Translations under genes and position numbers: made by a program
Assembly: GCA_028278545.1 (NCBI GenBank)
Contig: JANQED010000011.1
Location: 1-35,248 of the forward strand
Direction: 5' to 3'
DNA from: Anaerolineales bacterium
GTDB lineage: Bacteria; Chloroflexota; Anaerolineae; Anaerolineales; UBA11858
DNA: 35,248 nt
Notes under the pieces: model-generated
Database searches by the model: none
What the model was told of the DNA's origin: nothing
What the model saw: the letters and a program-made list of their open reading frames with translations, nothing else
Part shown: piece by piece, positions 1 through 7,017 of the stretch
Numbering within the stretch: position 1 is the first letter of the stretch
Layout: every line of letters begins with the position of its first letter

Positions 1-1
1 T

Positions 2-148
2 TTGTTTCATTTCCTCACTCTCCTGCTCAGCCGTTTGTGTCGCAATTCAGGGAGCAAGATGCGTGCCACATTTATCTTTTATGATGGACAGACCAGTAGA
101 AAAAAAACGCGCAAACGCAAACGAAAGCGAAACGGTAATCACTATTAG
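2..148 (+). CDS. Open frame running in from the left edge, very basic tail (doubtful)
   Basis: The frame is open from the window edge to a TAG at 146-148, ending 12 bases before the integrase start. An internal ATG at 59 would give 29 residues. The tail is a Lys/Arg run (RKKTRKRKRKR) followed by NGNHY. I recognise no family. It could be the end of a small DNA-binding protein upstream of the integrase, or chance. There is no visible ribosome binding site at the internal ATG. Low confidence. Confidence 0.2.
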   Translation: MFHFLTLLLSRLCRNSGSKMRATFIFYDGQTSRKKTRKRKRKRNGNHY

Positions 149-160
149 GTTGGAGGGACA

Positions 161-1297
161 ATGGCACGTAGAACTCGAGGGGAAGGAACTTTATATAAGA
201 CCGAATCAGGAAGATGGCGAGCCCAAATTGTAATTCAAGGCAGACGGCTCTCGCATACTACAAAGACGGCTCGTGAAGGACGAGAGTGGATTCGTCACCA
301 ATTAGAGAAACCAGACCAGGGAATCAATTTGGAGAGGGCGAGTGCGCCATTAAATGATTATTTGGATGACTGGTTGGCCAATGTAAAAACGAGCAGAGCA
401 AGTTCTACTTACAAAAATTACTTTGACTATATAAACCGGTACATACGACCAATATTAGGTGAGTTCAAGATGTCGGATTTGAGGCCTGATCTTATTCAGT
501 CGGCAGTTGATGGAATGCTCAAGAATGGAACGCCAGCATACTCCACAGCTTATGCGTTTAAGTTACTAAAGATGTCGTTGAAACGTGCTGTCAAGCTGGG
601 GATCCTTGGATTCAACCCTGCTGACGGAGTCACGCCTCCCAAAACTCCAAAAAAGGAAATGCAAGTTTGGGATGAAAACCAGGTCCAGACTTACCTTCTG
701 ACGATTGATGCTGAACAACCCCGAAGTGGTGACATGTTAAAGTTGGCCGTGGGTACTGGAATGAGACTAGGAAAATTGCTTGGTTTGAAGTGGGCGGATG
801 TTGATTGAGAGAGAAAACAAATTTCGATCCAGCGGCAACCAAAACTGGTCAGAGAAGAGAAAAATGATTTCGGCCCTGTTAAATCAAAGAGCAGCATGCA
901 TACCATCCGGATTGCGGAAATTTTGATTGATGCTTTACGAGAGCATCGTGAGAAGCAGTTTGTAGAAATGAAAGTGTTCGAGAGCGATTGGAATGATATC
1001 GATCTAGTGTTTCCGAATGAACGCGGCGATGCAATGCTGCGTTGCTCTGCAACCAAAATTCATAAGACGATGTTAGCGAGAGCAGGATTGCCCTATATCC
1101 GTTTTCACGATCTTCGCCATACGGCCGTATCGTTGATGTTGCAAAATGGTGTACCAATTGTTGAAATCTCGAAATATATTGGCCACGCTCGGGTATCCAT
1201 CACATTGGATACTTACGGTCATCTTGCCCCATCATGGCACAGTCAGGCAGCGGAAAAGATGAATGAGATATTGACCCCACAGACGATATCGTTGTGA
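161..1297 (+). pseudogene. Tyrosine recombinase/phage-type integrase, interrupted by an in-frame TGA
   Basis: This is a site-specific recombinase of the phage integrase family, which inserts or excises mobile DNA by strand exchange. The ATG at 161 follows a GGAGG-type site. The N-terminal half has an AP2-like DNA-binding start (GEGTLYKTESGRW) and a SAM-like core-binding domain at about residues 60-160. The catalytic domain follows. The first catalytic Arg lies in GTGMRLGKLLGL, the second box is HDLRHTAVSLML, then GHARVSITLDTYGHL carries the His and the nucleophilic Tyr. A single TGA at 806-808, just after KWADVD, stops the frame, and the same frame then continues to 1297 with every later catalytic residue intact. 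Without the stop it would be about 378 residues. TGA ends other genes here, so recoding is unlikely and this is a recently inactivated integrase. It is AT-richer than the rest of the window. No tRNA or att duplication is visible near it. Confidence 0.88.
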
Positions 1298-1319
1298 ATA
1301 TTGAGCTTTGATTTGGAAG

Positions 1320-1709
1320 CTAAAGTTGGTTTTTCACCCATTCAAGAACCATGGCTGCTCTTTCTAATGCCCTCGTCGCTTCTGCTTTTGTCACCGCTTC
1401 CCATTCGCCAGGGTAGCGAGTCTGGACGGCATATTGTGAGAGTTCAAAGGCTTGATCCACATTGTGGGGAACATCAAGATCACGTGTTTTTAGTAAATCA
1501 AGCAGCACTTCAATAGCATGGGCATGCGGAAAAGGTTGTTCTAGCGAAATCAGCAGCGCTTTCAAGGCCTTTTCTGCACATTGTTGCGCGTGGAAGCAGG
1601 CATCTTCGGGTAAAACCCCTTTTGTGCGCAGAGCGGCTTTGCCAAGATTCAAGTCAGAATATGCGCGCTGCAACCAATCGTTGATTATTTCAGGTTGCGG
1701 CGCGCTCAT
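1320..1709 (-). CDS. HEPN-domain protein, partner of the adjacent MNT nucleotidyltransferase
   Basis: A small helical protein of about 129 residues with the HEPN signature DACFHAQQCAEKALKALL, followed by a helix pair (HAIEVLLDLL) typical of PF05168-like proteins. The ATG at 1709 is chosen because it overlaps the end of the MNT gene by 20 bases, as is common in these pairs. A longer frame up to 1754 would overlap it far more. HEPN/MNT pairs often work as type VII toxin-antitoxin modules: HEPN is an RNase toxin and MNT an AMP-transferring antitoxin. The RX4-6H catalytic motif of the RNase toxins is not visible, so this copy may not cleave RNA. It runs convergently toward the broken integrase, 22 bases away. 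Confidence 0.85.
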   Translation of the reverse strand: MSAPQPEIINDWLQRAYSDLNLGKAALRTKGVLPEDACFHAQQCAEKALKALLISLEQPFPHAHAIEVLLDLLKTRDLDVPHNVDQAFELSQYAVQTRYPGEWEAVTKAEATRALERAAMVLEWVKNQL

Positions 1710-2013
1710 AGATGACTTTTCCTTGCGAAAGCGCGTCATGATAAACCAGCCCAATTTCGTTCCCTAGTCGCTCGATCTGCTCTGGTGTAGCAACGAGGAC
1801 ATCAACGGGAATTAGTAAGCCTCGCAAAATACTTCGTAATCGAGTGCTTTCAGCACGGGGGCGCTCTACGCCGGGAATAATAACCAGCAAATCCAGGTCA
1901 CTGTTTCCGTCGAAATCCCCACGCGCATGAGAGCCGAATAGAATAATCTTTTCCGGCTGACTTGCTTCGATTATTCGCTTTGTAATTTCAGGTATCTTTT
2001 GGGCGACATCCAT
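1690..2013 (-). CDS. MNT-type minimal nucleotidyltransferase
   Basis: A protein of 107 residues with the polymerase-beta-fold signature GSHARGDFDGNSDLDLLV. This is the GSX10DxD motif of minimal nucleotidyltransferases, with the two metal-binding Asp residues intact. A later Asp in the strand VDVLVATPEQ is the likely third acidic residue. In studied HEPN/MNT modules this protein AMPylates the HEPN partner and neutralises it. It is the first gene of the pair, with the HEPN gene overlapping its end. The ATG at 2013 lies at the predicted transcription start, so the mRNA is probably leaderless. The module sits beside the integrase, as expected of an accessory island. Confidence 0.88.
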   Translation of the reverse strand: MDVAQKIPEITKRIIEASQPEKIILFGSHARGDFDGNSDLDLLVIIPGVERPRAESTRLRSILRGLLIPVDVLVATPEQIERLGNEIGLVYHDALSQGKVIYERAAT

Positions 2014-2019
2014 GATCGA

Positions 2020-2028
2020 AGTATAGCA
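2020..2028 (-). promoter_or_regulatory. Extended -10 promoter of the MNT/HEPN operon, likely leaderless
   Basis: Reading the minus strand, TGC precedes TATACT (2025-2020), an extended -10 element. Counting seven bases past the -10 puts the transcription start on the A of the MNT ATG at 2013. No convincing -35 is seen. Leaderless initiation is inferred from this spacing only. Confidence 0.5.
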
Positions 2029-2088
2029 TAAACCAAGATCGATTTTGAGAGGCTGAATTGATTTTTCGAAAGAAAAAGGATATCAACT

Positions 2089-2167
2089 AGCGGAATTAGG
2101 TCAGGGTTCAAGCTGAAAGCGATGGTTGTCCTTCAATTTTTGCACTTTAACGGCACCTAATTCTGCT
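2089..2167. repeat. 79-bp element bounded by a 13-bp inverted repeat
   Basis: AGCGGAATTAGGT at 2089-2101 is matched by ACCTAATTCTGCT at 2155-2167, its reverse complement apart from one base. The core 9 bp (2093-2101 / 2155-2163) is perfect. The 53 bases between hold no ORF. It could be a miniature mobile-element remnant or a long-range hairpin in the non-coding DNA upstream of the MNT gene. Confidence 0.4.
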
Positions 2168-2223
2168 GGAAATACACCCGACTCGTTCAAAAAACTTGAT
2201 AATAACCTTTGTATATGGTCATT

Positions 2224-2250
2224 AAAAAACACACCCCCACGGATGGGGGT
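2224..2250 (-). terminator. Intrinsic terminator of the small minus-strand transcript
   Basis: On the minus strand ACCCCC (2250-2245) pairs with GGGGGT (2238-2233) around a 6-base loop. GTG and a run of six T (2229-2224) follow. Confidence 0.7.
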
Positions 2251-2254
2251 ATGC

Positions 2255-2300
2255 GTGCGGTGGCAGTTCTAACGGATTGTTAGGAGGGATGCCACCGCAC
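2255..2300 (-). repeat. Inverted repeat forming a long hairpin over the small ORF
   Basis: GTGCGGTGGC at 2255-2264 and GCCACCGCAC at 2291-2300 are perfect reverse complements. Inside the loop a second hairpin is possible: CTAAC 2269-2273 with GTTAG 2279-2283. One arm lies inside the 18-codon ORF and the other just before the terminator, so translation of the ORF could alter folding. Confidence 0.6.
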
Positions 2301-2325
2301 TGGGTTTATCATAGTTCGTACTCAT
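2269..2325 (-). CDS. 18-residue small ORF with a near-perfect Shine-Dalgarno
   Basis: The predicted peptide is MSTNYDKPSAVASLLTIR, ending in TAG. The ATG at 2325 follows AAGGAGGTGAT at an ideal distance, about the longest anti-16S match in the window, which argues for real translation. It resembles no family I know. It could be a leader peptide, a small toxin or membrane-active peptide (it is not very hydrophobic), or a precursor peptide. It lies within the small transcript described separately. Confidence 0.4.
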   Translation of the reverse strand: MSTNYDKPSAVASLLTIR

Positions 2326-2393
2326 GTGGACATCACCTCCTTTTCCATAGGATGGCAATGTGAGCAGCGAATAGATCGCTGGATTGTGCCATT

Positions 2394-2422
2394 AGTATGG
2401 CATAGAAAGAGGCCCCCGTCAA
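2394..2422 (-). promoter_or_regulatory. Sigma-70-like promoter of the small minus-strand transcript
   Basis: On the minus strand TTGACG (2422-2417), a 17-base spacer and CATACT (2399-2394) give good -35 spacing and a 4/6 -10. The promoter reads away from the divergent protease gene at 2571. Confidence 0.5.
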
Positions 2423-2570
2423 TGGCCGCGGGTTTCTTTAGGGGATATTAATGCTTTCCAGTTTGATAAGCGGGTGCTCAAAGGGAATGCAAGTGACCAG
2501 GGTATTTGTGATAGAATCTCTCTATAGATCAATTTCTATGCTAATACTCCTAAAAGGAGGTGTACGAACC

Positions 2571-4301
2571 ATGAATTACCCATTTATGAGACCATTGATT
2601 TTGCTGGCGGCCCTATTCTTGGCAGTAGGTTTGGCTTGCGGTATGCCTACGCCGACACCAGAAACCCCGGCGGAAGTGAAACCCCCTGAACCCGCCCAGA
2701 AAGAAGAACCGGAGGCAGCGGAGCCTGTTGAAGAACCTGTCACCTCGGGTGCAGTCTCAAGCTTACAGGACGTGCGTGGCGCGGTGATCCAGATTGAGGC
2801 CGAAGGCACGTTTGTGGACCCGGAGTTTGGGGAGTATATCAGCGCTGGGCGGGGATCGGGCTTCATTATCGACCCCTCGGGCCTGGCCGTCACAAACAAC
2901 CATGTTGTCACGGGGGCGGCGCTGTTGAAGGTGTGGATTGGCGGCGATACAACGCAAACTTACAATGCGCGTGTGGTTGCTGTCTCCGAGTGTTCTGACC
3001 TGGCCGTGATCGATATTGATGGAGATGGATTCCCGTATCTAGACTGGTATACGGACCCCATTCAAGTGGGGTTGGAAGTGTACTCTGCGGGATTTCCTCT
3101 GGGCGAGCCGGAGTTTACGCTGACAAAGGGCATTATCTCCAAAGAGAATACCCATGGCGAAACAAGCTGGGCATCGGTGGATTCGGTGATCATGCATGAT
3201 GCCACCATCAACCCCGGAAATTCGGGAGGGCCTTTGGTTACCAGTGATGGCAAGGTTGTCGGCGTCAACTACGCGGTTTACGCCTCGGCCAATCAGTATT
3301 TCGCTATCGGCCGTGAGAAAGGCCTGCCGATCATCGATCGACTCAAGGCCGGCCAGGATGTCGATTCCCTGGGCGTCAACGGCGAGGCTGTCATGAATGA
3401 TGACGGCTCAATCACGGGCATTTGGGTTTCATCTGTGGCTTCTGGGTCCCCCGCGGATCGCGCCGGCATTACCGGTGGTGATATCATCATGGAGTTGGAA
3501 GGCCACCCCCTGGCGTGGGATGGGACGATGTCGGATTACTGCGATATCATTCGCACCCACCAACAGACGGACACCATGGCTTTGCAGGTGCTCCGGTTCA
3601 GCACCAGCGAAGTCCTGGAAGGCCAATTGAATGGTACTGCCCTGGCGACGACATACGTTTGGGATGACACAGCAGGCGTATCGACTGGTGGAGATACTTC
3701 AGTTGGAGACGATACAACCACGAGTGGGGACGCGCCGGCTTTTTATGTAGAGGATTTCGACCCTGATACAACCACCATCGATAACTGGTATTGGTTCCTT
3801 AATCAAGGCGATGAGAATCTGTTTGATATCTATACCCAGGACAGCAAACTGGTTTTCGACATCAATGGTTACGATACCTACGCCTACTTCGTTTATGATC
3901 CCTGGCTTTATACGGATGTTCGCGTGGATGCAAGGGCTGAAAACCGTGGGAAGAACAACAACAATGTGAGCCTGATTTGCCGCGGCACCGAAGATGGATG
4001 GTATGAGTTTAGTATTGCCAATAATGGCTTGTGGTGGATTTTTGCGTATGAAAACGGGTATACGACGATAGCAAATGGGGGCTCGACTGCCGTCAACATG
4101 GGCAGAGGCATCAATGAATACACGATCATGTGCTATGGTAATACGCTATCCCTCTATATAAACGGCGTTCACACGCACACGATGGAAGAAACGAAATTCG
4201 TATTTCGCGAGGGACAGGTGGGCATTGGGGTATCTTCGATCGATGTGCTTCCTATCATCGTCGAGTTTGACTGGGTTGCCATCAGCGACAGTATGCAATA
4301 A
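2571..4301 (+). CDS. HtrA-like trypsin-fold serine protease lipoprotein with PDZ and LamG-like C-terminal domain
   Basis: A predicted membrane-anchored, outward-facing serine protease of 576 residues. The ATG at 2571 is preceded by AAAAGGAGGTG and opens a lipoprotein signal peptide whose GLAC lipobox puts the lipidated Cys at residue 23. The frame stays open back to 2451, but that part has no ribosome site. A Pro/Glu-rich linker spans residues 27-60. The trypsin-like domain (about 65-255) has the full triad: His111 in NNHVV, Asp143 in CSDLAVI and Ser218 in GNSGGPL. A PDZ domain follows (about 280-345, with GSPADRAGITGGDII). After a Thr/Gly-rich linker, residues 390-576 look like a concanavalin/LamG-type sandwich, which is unusual for DegP/HtrA proteins and suggests binding of a surface ligand. 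The role in envelope quality control or secreted-protein processing is inferred. Confidence 0.88.
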   Translation: MNYPFMRPLILLAALFLAVGLACGMPTPTPETPAEVKPPEPAQKEEPEAAEPVEEPVTSGAVSSLQDVRGAVIQIEAEGTFVDPEFGEYISAGRGSGFIIDPSGLAVTNNHVVTGAALLKVWIGGDTTQTYNARVVAVSECSDLAVIDIDGDGFPYLDWYTDPIQVGLEVYSAGFPLGEPEFTLTKGIISKENTHGETSWASVDSVIMHDATINPGNSGGPLVTSDGKVVGVNYAVYASANQYFAIGREKGLPIIDRLKAGQDVDSLGVNGEAVMNDDGSITGIWVSSVASGSPADRAGITGGDIIMELEGHPLAWDGTMSDYCDIIRTHQQTDTMALQVLRFSTSEVLEGQLNGTALATTYVWDDTAGVSTGGDTSVGDDTTTSGDAPAFYVEDFDPDTTTIDNWYWFLNQGDENLFDIYTQDSKLVFDINGYDTYAYFVYDPWLYTDVRVDARAENRGKNNNNVSLICRGTEDGWYEFSIANNGLWWIFAYENGYTTIANGGSTAVNMGRGINEYTIMCYGNTLSLYINGVHTHTMEETKFVFREGQVGIGVSSIDVLPIIVEFDWVAISDSMQ

Positions 4302-4324
4302 GAAGGGGATTCTTCCTACATACG

Positions 4325-4355
4325 AAACAGGCTGCGACGCTCGCAGCCTGTTTTT
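4325..4355 (+). terminator. Intrinsic terminator after the protease gene
   Basis: A 13-bp perfect stem (4325-4337 with 4341-4353) around the loop CGC, running into five T (4351-4355), lies 23 bases after the protease stop. The opposite-strand gene ends at 4423, so it may also slow transcripts from that side, though the minus-side T-run is poor. Confidence 0.85.
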
Positions 4356-4422
4356 GTATGCTTGCATCTTCCTGCGTGGAGGAGGAGCGGTTTACTTTGT
4401 TTACAGTGTACTTATCCTGAGA

Positions 4423-5580
4423 TCAGTGCGTGGCTAAATACTCATACCTTGTCTTGAGGGCGTTATAAATATAGTTTTGCCACATCAACATAATCCGGTC
4501 TTGGCCGTAGCTGTGGGAGGAGTAGGATTGGATGGTCAATTGCCCATCGAGGCATGTGACGGCCGTGAGGTAGCTATCCCTGACGTTCACGCGCGCGCTC
4601 CACAGGGGGATTGCGCTGCTCCCAGGGCGTAATTTCATCCAATCCCCGAGGTCAGTCCAGATCCAATATCCTGATGGATTGGTCAACGAGACCCCTTCGT
4701 TGGGATAGTGATGGATTGCATGGGTACCATCGACGGGGTAGAGCAGATGCCTGTCGATGTTGTCGTCCAGCCAATCTCGGTGAAATTGGACACCACATCG
4801 GGCGAGGACCGTGCTGATCTTCCCTGAGGCAATAGCATCCATATCCCATTCTTCAATGATCACCGAACTGCCCAGGTTGAGTGCATCATTGATATAGACA
4901 TAAAACTCGCCCTGGATGCTCGTTCTCATCTCCTTTCCTGAGATGATCAAATCCCATCCCTGGCCGCCGGGACCGCCGGAGAGCAGTTGGTTCTTGAAAG
5001 TCCCCATGGCGTCCTTCACATCCACATGCTGTCTGAGGCCCATGGCGTCCAGGGCTTGCTTGATATAGCGGGTGACGGAGAAATCCCCAGCCATATCCTC
5101 ATATAGCAGTATGCTGGCTGACTTCATCCACGTTTCGAAGTCGGCTTCATTGAAGGTGGGCTGGGTTTGAGGGGAATCTTGATCCTCTGCGGGTTCAGCG
5201 GGGGGTTCTGGTGTGTCAGTTGGGGTGGGGGTTGGCGACGCTTCGGCGGCCTGGGTCAATTGCTGAGCGTTGACCGTCGCCTGCACGTCGATGGCCATTT
5301 GTGTGGCGGTTTGAGCGTCCTGCGCAGCCTGGTTGTCAGGCTCTTCCGGTTTCCCTTCTGGTTCTTTTACTTCAGTTTCCCCCTCAGCAGCAGCGGTCTG
5401 CGTTTTGCTCTGGGAAAGCTGGGTGGCCTGAACGTTGAGAGCCACCTGGGTCTGGTTTGAGCTCTCGTTGGTGGGCGTATTGCAGGCCAGGCCAATGAGC
5501 AGAACGAAGAGAATGGCAAAGCTCAGTACTTTAAAAGGAGCCAACGGTGCTGGTGGGGTGGGTCTTGGTTTGGATTTCAT
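4423..5580 (-). CDS. Lipoprotein of unknown function with Thr/Pro-rich linker
   Basis: A predicted outer-face lipoprotein of 385 residues. The basic, proline-rich N-terminus is followed by a hydrophobic stretch and the lipobox GLACNTP (Cys at about residue 33). Residues 40-145 are low complexity: Gln/Ala-rich heptad-like stretches (QVALNVQATQLSQ, QMAIDVQATVNAQQ) that may form a coiled coil, then TPTPTDTPEPP. The C-terminal part from about residue 150 starts with ASILLYEDMAGDFSVTRYI and includes WDLIISGKEMR and SVIIEEWDMD. This alternation of strands and helices resembles a ThuA/glutamine-amidotransferase-like Rossmann domain, but I see no clear Cys-His catalytic pair. The ATG at 5580 follows AGGAGAG. 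It has its own promoter and converges on the protease. Function unknown. Confidence 0.75.
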   Translation of the reverse strand: MKSKPRPTPPAPLAPFKVLSFAILFVLLIGLACNTPTNESSNQTQVALNVQATQLSQSKTQTAAAEGETEVKEPEGKPEEPDNQAAQDAQTATQMAIDVQATVNAQQLTQAAEASPTPTPTDTPEPPAEPAEDQDSPQTQPTFNEADFETWMKSASILLYEDMAGDFSVTRYIKQALDAMGLRQHVDVKDAMGTFKNQLLSGGPGGQGWDLIISGKEMRTSIQGEFYVYINDALNLGSSVIIEEWDMDAIASGKISTVLARCGVQFHRDWLDDNIDRHLLYPVDGTHAIHHYPNEGVSLTNPSGYWIWTDLGDWMKLRPGSSAIPLWSARVNVRDSYLTAVTCLDGQLTIQSYSSHSYGQDRIMLMWQNYIYNALKTRYEYLATH

Positions 5581-5655
5581 GCTTCTCTCTCCTGATGATA
5601 GCTAAGAAGTTATCTGGCGATGGCTTACATCCGGTTTTTTGATAGTTTTATTCCC

Positions 5656-5683
5656 AGTATAGGAGGTATCTTTGGAAAGTCAA
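5656..5683 (-). promoter_or_regulatory. Sigma-70 promoter of the 4423-5580 lipoprotein gene
   Basis: On the minus strand TTGACT (5683-5678), a 16-base spacer and TATACT (5661-5656) lie about 75 bases before the start codon. Both boxes are 5/6 matches to consensus. Confidence 0.7.
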
Positions 5684-5786
5684 TCCGAAAATGGTCATGT
5701 TCTTTTGAGAAGTTTCGCTTGATAGAGAAAATCCTCGGGGGCGGTCGCGGGTAGGGTGCGGTTTGACCGGCATATCCGTTCTTTTC

Positions 5787-6998
5787 TCAGGCCCAATTTC
5801 GCAGCACATGGAAGATAGTGTTGGGCGCCAGGGCCTGGATCGCGTTGCGATAGGCTAACAATACTTCTAAGATGGTTTTTTCGACGGTTCTCTCCCGGTT
5901 CGCTGCGCGGATGAGGGGGGTGAGCAGCCATTCGTTCATATAAAGATTGCGCATTCGCATCGTCCACACAAACAGGCTGTGGAAGCGGGCGCGCAACTTC
6001 TTGTCATATATGCGCAGTGTAGAGAGCGAGAAATCGCCGCTCTCCAATTGACGGGTCAGCACTCCGGCGGCGATCTGGCCCGATTCCATGGCGTAGTCGA
6101 TCCCTTCCCCCGTAAAGGGGTTCACCAGACCGGCAGCCTCCCCTACGAGCACGATCCGCTCTCCAAATGTCTGGGCGGTGGCGAAATCCATGCGCAGGGG
6201 GTAGCTTTTGATGGGGCCGGCGCGCTGCCCGGTTGAGAGCTTCTCTTTTATCGGATGATGACTTAGGAATTGATCCAATACGGCCCGCGCTGTTGAGGGC
6301 AGGTTGGGGGATTTCTTCATGAAACCGGCGCCCACATTCGCTGATGTGGCTGAGGTGGGGAAAATCCAGCCGTACCCTGGGAGAGGCACGCCATCGAAAC
6401 GGATTTCCAGCAGATCGTCCAATCTGGGTAAATCATCGTAGTAGGCGCGGGCTGCCAGGGCAAATTTAGGCGGCGTAGACGTCAGGCCAACTCTCTCCAG
6501 CAGTGAAATGCTCGCTCCAACTGCGATAACGGCTACTCGCGCCGAGAACTGGCTGGCAGAATTCCTGTTCTTCCCGACAATGGAGACCTGTCTCTTTTCC
6601 ACCTGGACATCTGTGACTCGAAATGCTGGCTTGAACTCTGCCCCTGAAGCAATAGCATGTTGGAGCAGCAAATTATCTAGCTGGAAACGAGGCGCGATAT
6701 AGAGGTGATCGGCTAGTCCGGGTTTCTGGGGAATGGCGGCAACCAAGTCGCTGCCATCGGGTGCTACCAGCCGGACTCCGTTGAGACGAAAACCGAAATT
6801 TTTGAGTTCGGCGAGCAGCCCCAAATCTCCCAGGATTCTAAGTGCATTGGGCGAGAGCGCGTCTCCGCAAGTTTTGTCGCGTGGGAATTCAGCCTTGTCT
6901 AGCAGCAGAACCCGCGCACCAGCTTGAGCTAAATAACTGGCAGTAGTGGTTCCGCCCGGCCCGGCGCCGATGATGGCAACATCGTAGCGTGGATTCAT
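5787..6998 (-). CDS. Geranylgeranyl-reductase-family FAD-dependent oxidoreductase
   Basis: A flavoprotein of 403 residues. Members of this family reduce isoprenoid double bonds, for example in geranylgeranyl lipids or menaquinone side chains. The dinucleotide-binding motif GAGPGG sits at residues 11-16, right after the chosen ATG at 6998. A GTG at 7082 would add 28 residues overlapping the upstream gene, so the shorter start is preferred, and GAGG lies just before it. Further family marks are PRDKTCGDALSP near residue 40, the C-terminal FAD motif (GERIVLVGEAAGLVNPFTGEGID) and a helical C-terminus. The gene starts 19 bases after the squalene/phytoene-synthase-like gene, so the two are probably co-transcribed and act in one isoprenoid-lipid pathway. 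The exact substrate cannot be read from the sequence. Confidence 0.85.
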   Translation of the reverse strand: MNPRYDVAIIGAGPGGTTTASYLAQAGARVLLLDKAEFPRDKTCGDALSPNALRILGDLGLLAELKNFGFRLNGVRLVAPDGSDLVAAIPQKPGLADHLYIAPRFQLDNLLLQHAIASGAEFKPAFRVTDVQVEKRQVSIVGKNRNSASQFSARVAVIAVGASISLLERVGLTSTPPKFALAARAYYDDLPRLDDLLEIRFDGVPLPGYGWIFPTSATSANVGAGFMKKSPNLPSTARAVLDQFLSHHPIKEKLSTGQRAGPIKSYPLRMDFATAQTFGERIVLVGEAAGLVNPFTGEGIDYAMESGQIAAGVLTRQLESGDFSLSTLRIYDKKLRARFHSLFVWTMRMRNLYMNEWLLTPLIRAANRERTVEKTILEVLLAYRNAIQALAPNTIFHVLRNWA

Positions 6999-7017
6999 GT
7001 TCCTCGAAGCATGTGGC

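Larger units (their letters stand above)
2224..2387 (-). ncRNA. Predicted ~165-nt self-contained small transcript
   Basis: From right to left on the minus strand this stretch has a sigma-70-like promoter (2422-2394), a predicted start near 2387, a near-perfect Shine-Dalgarno (2342-2334), an 18-codon ORF (2325-2269), a 10-bp inverted repeat overlapping the ORF (2300-2291 with 2264-2255), and an intrinsic terminator (2250-2224). It lies in the 557-base gap between the MNT gene and the protease. It may be a small RNA, a small-protein mRNA, or an attenuating leader for the MNT/HEPN pair. The call rests only on these sequence signals. Confidence 0.4.

Noticed and set aside
806..808. TGA read as tryptophan or selenocysteine in the integrase
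   Set aside because: TGA ends normal genes here (for example rpoB and the MNT gene), TGG is used for Trp throughout, and no selenocysteine insertion hairpin is seen.
1301..1516. Short plus-strand frame after the integrase
   Set aside because: It overlaps the HEPN gene on the other strand and has no ribosome site or recognisable domain.
1..2450. tRNA-linked attachment site for the integrase
   Set aside because: I found no tRNA-like cloverleaf and no direct repeat long enough to be att sites. The other end may lie outside the window.
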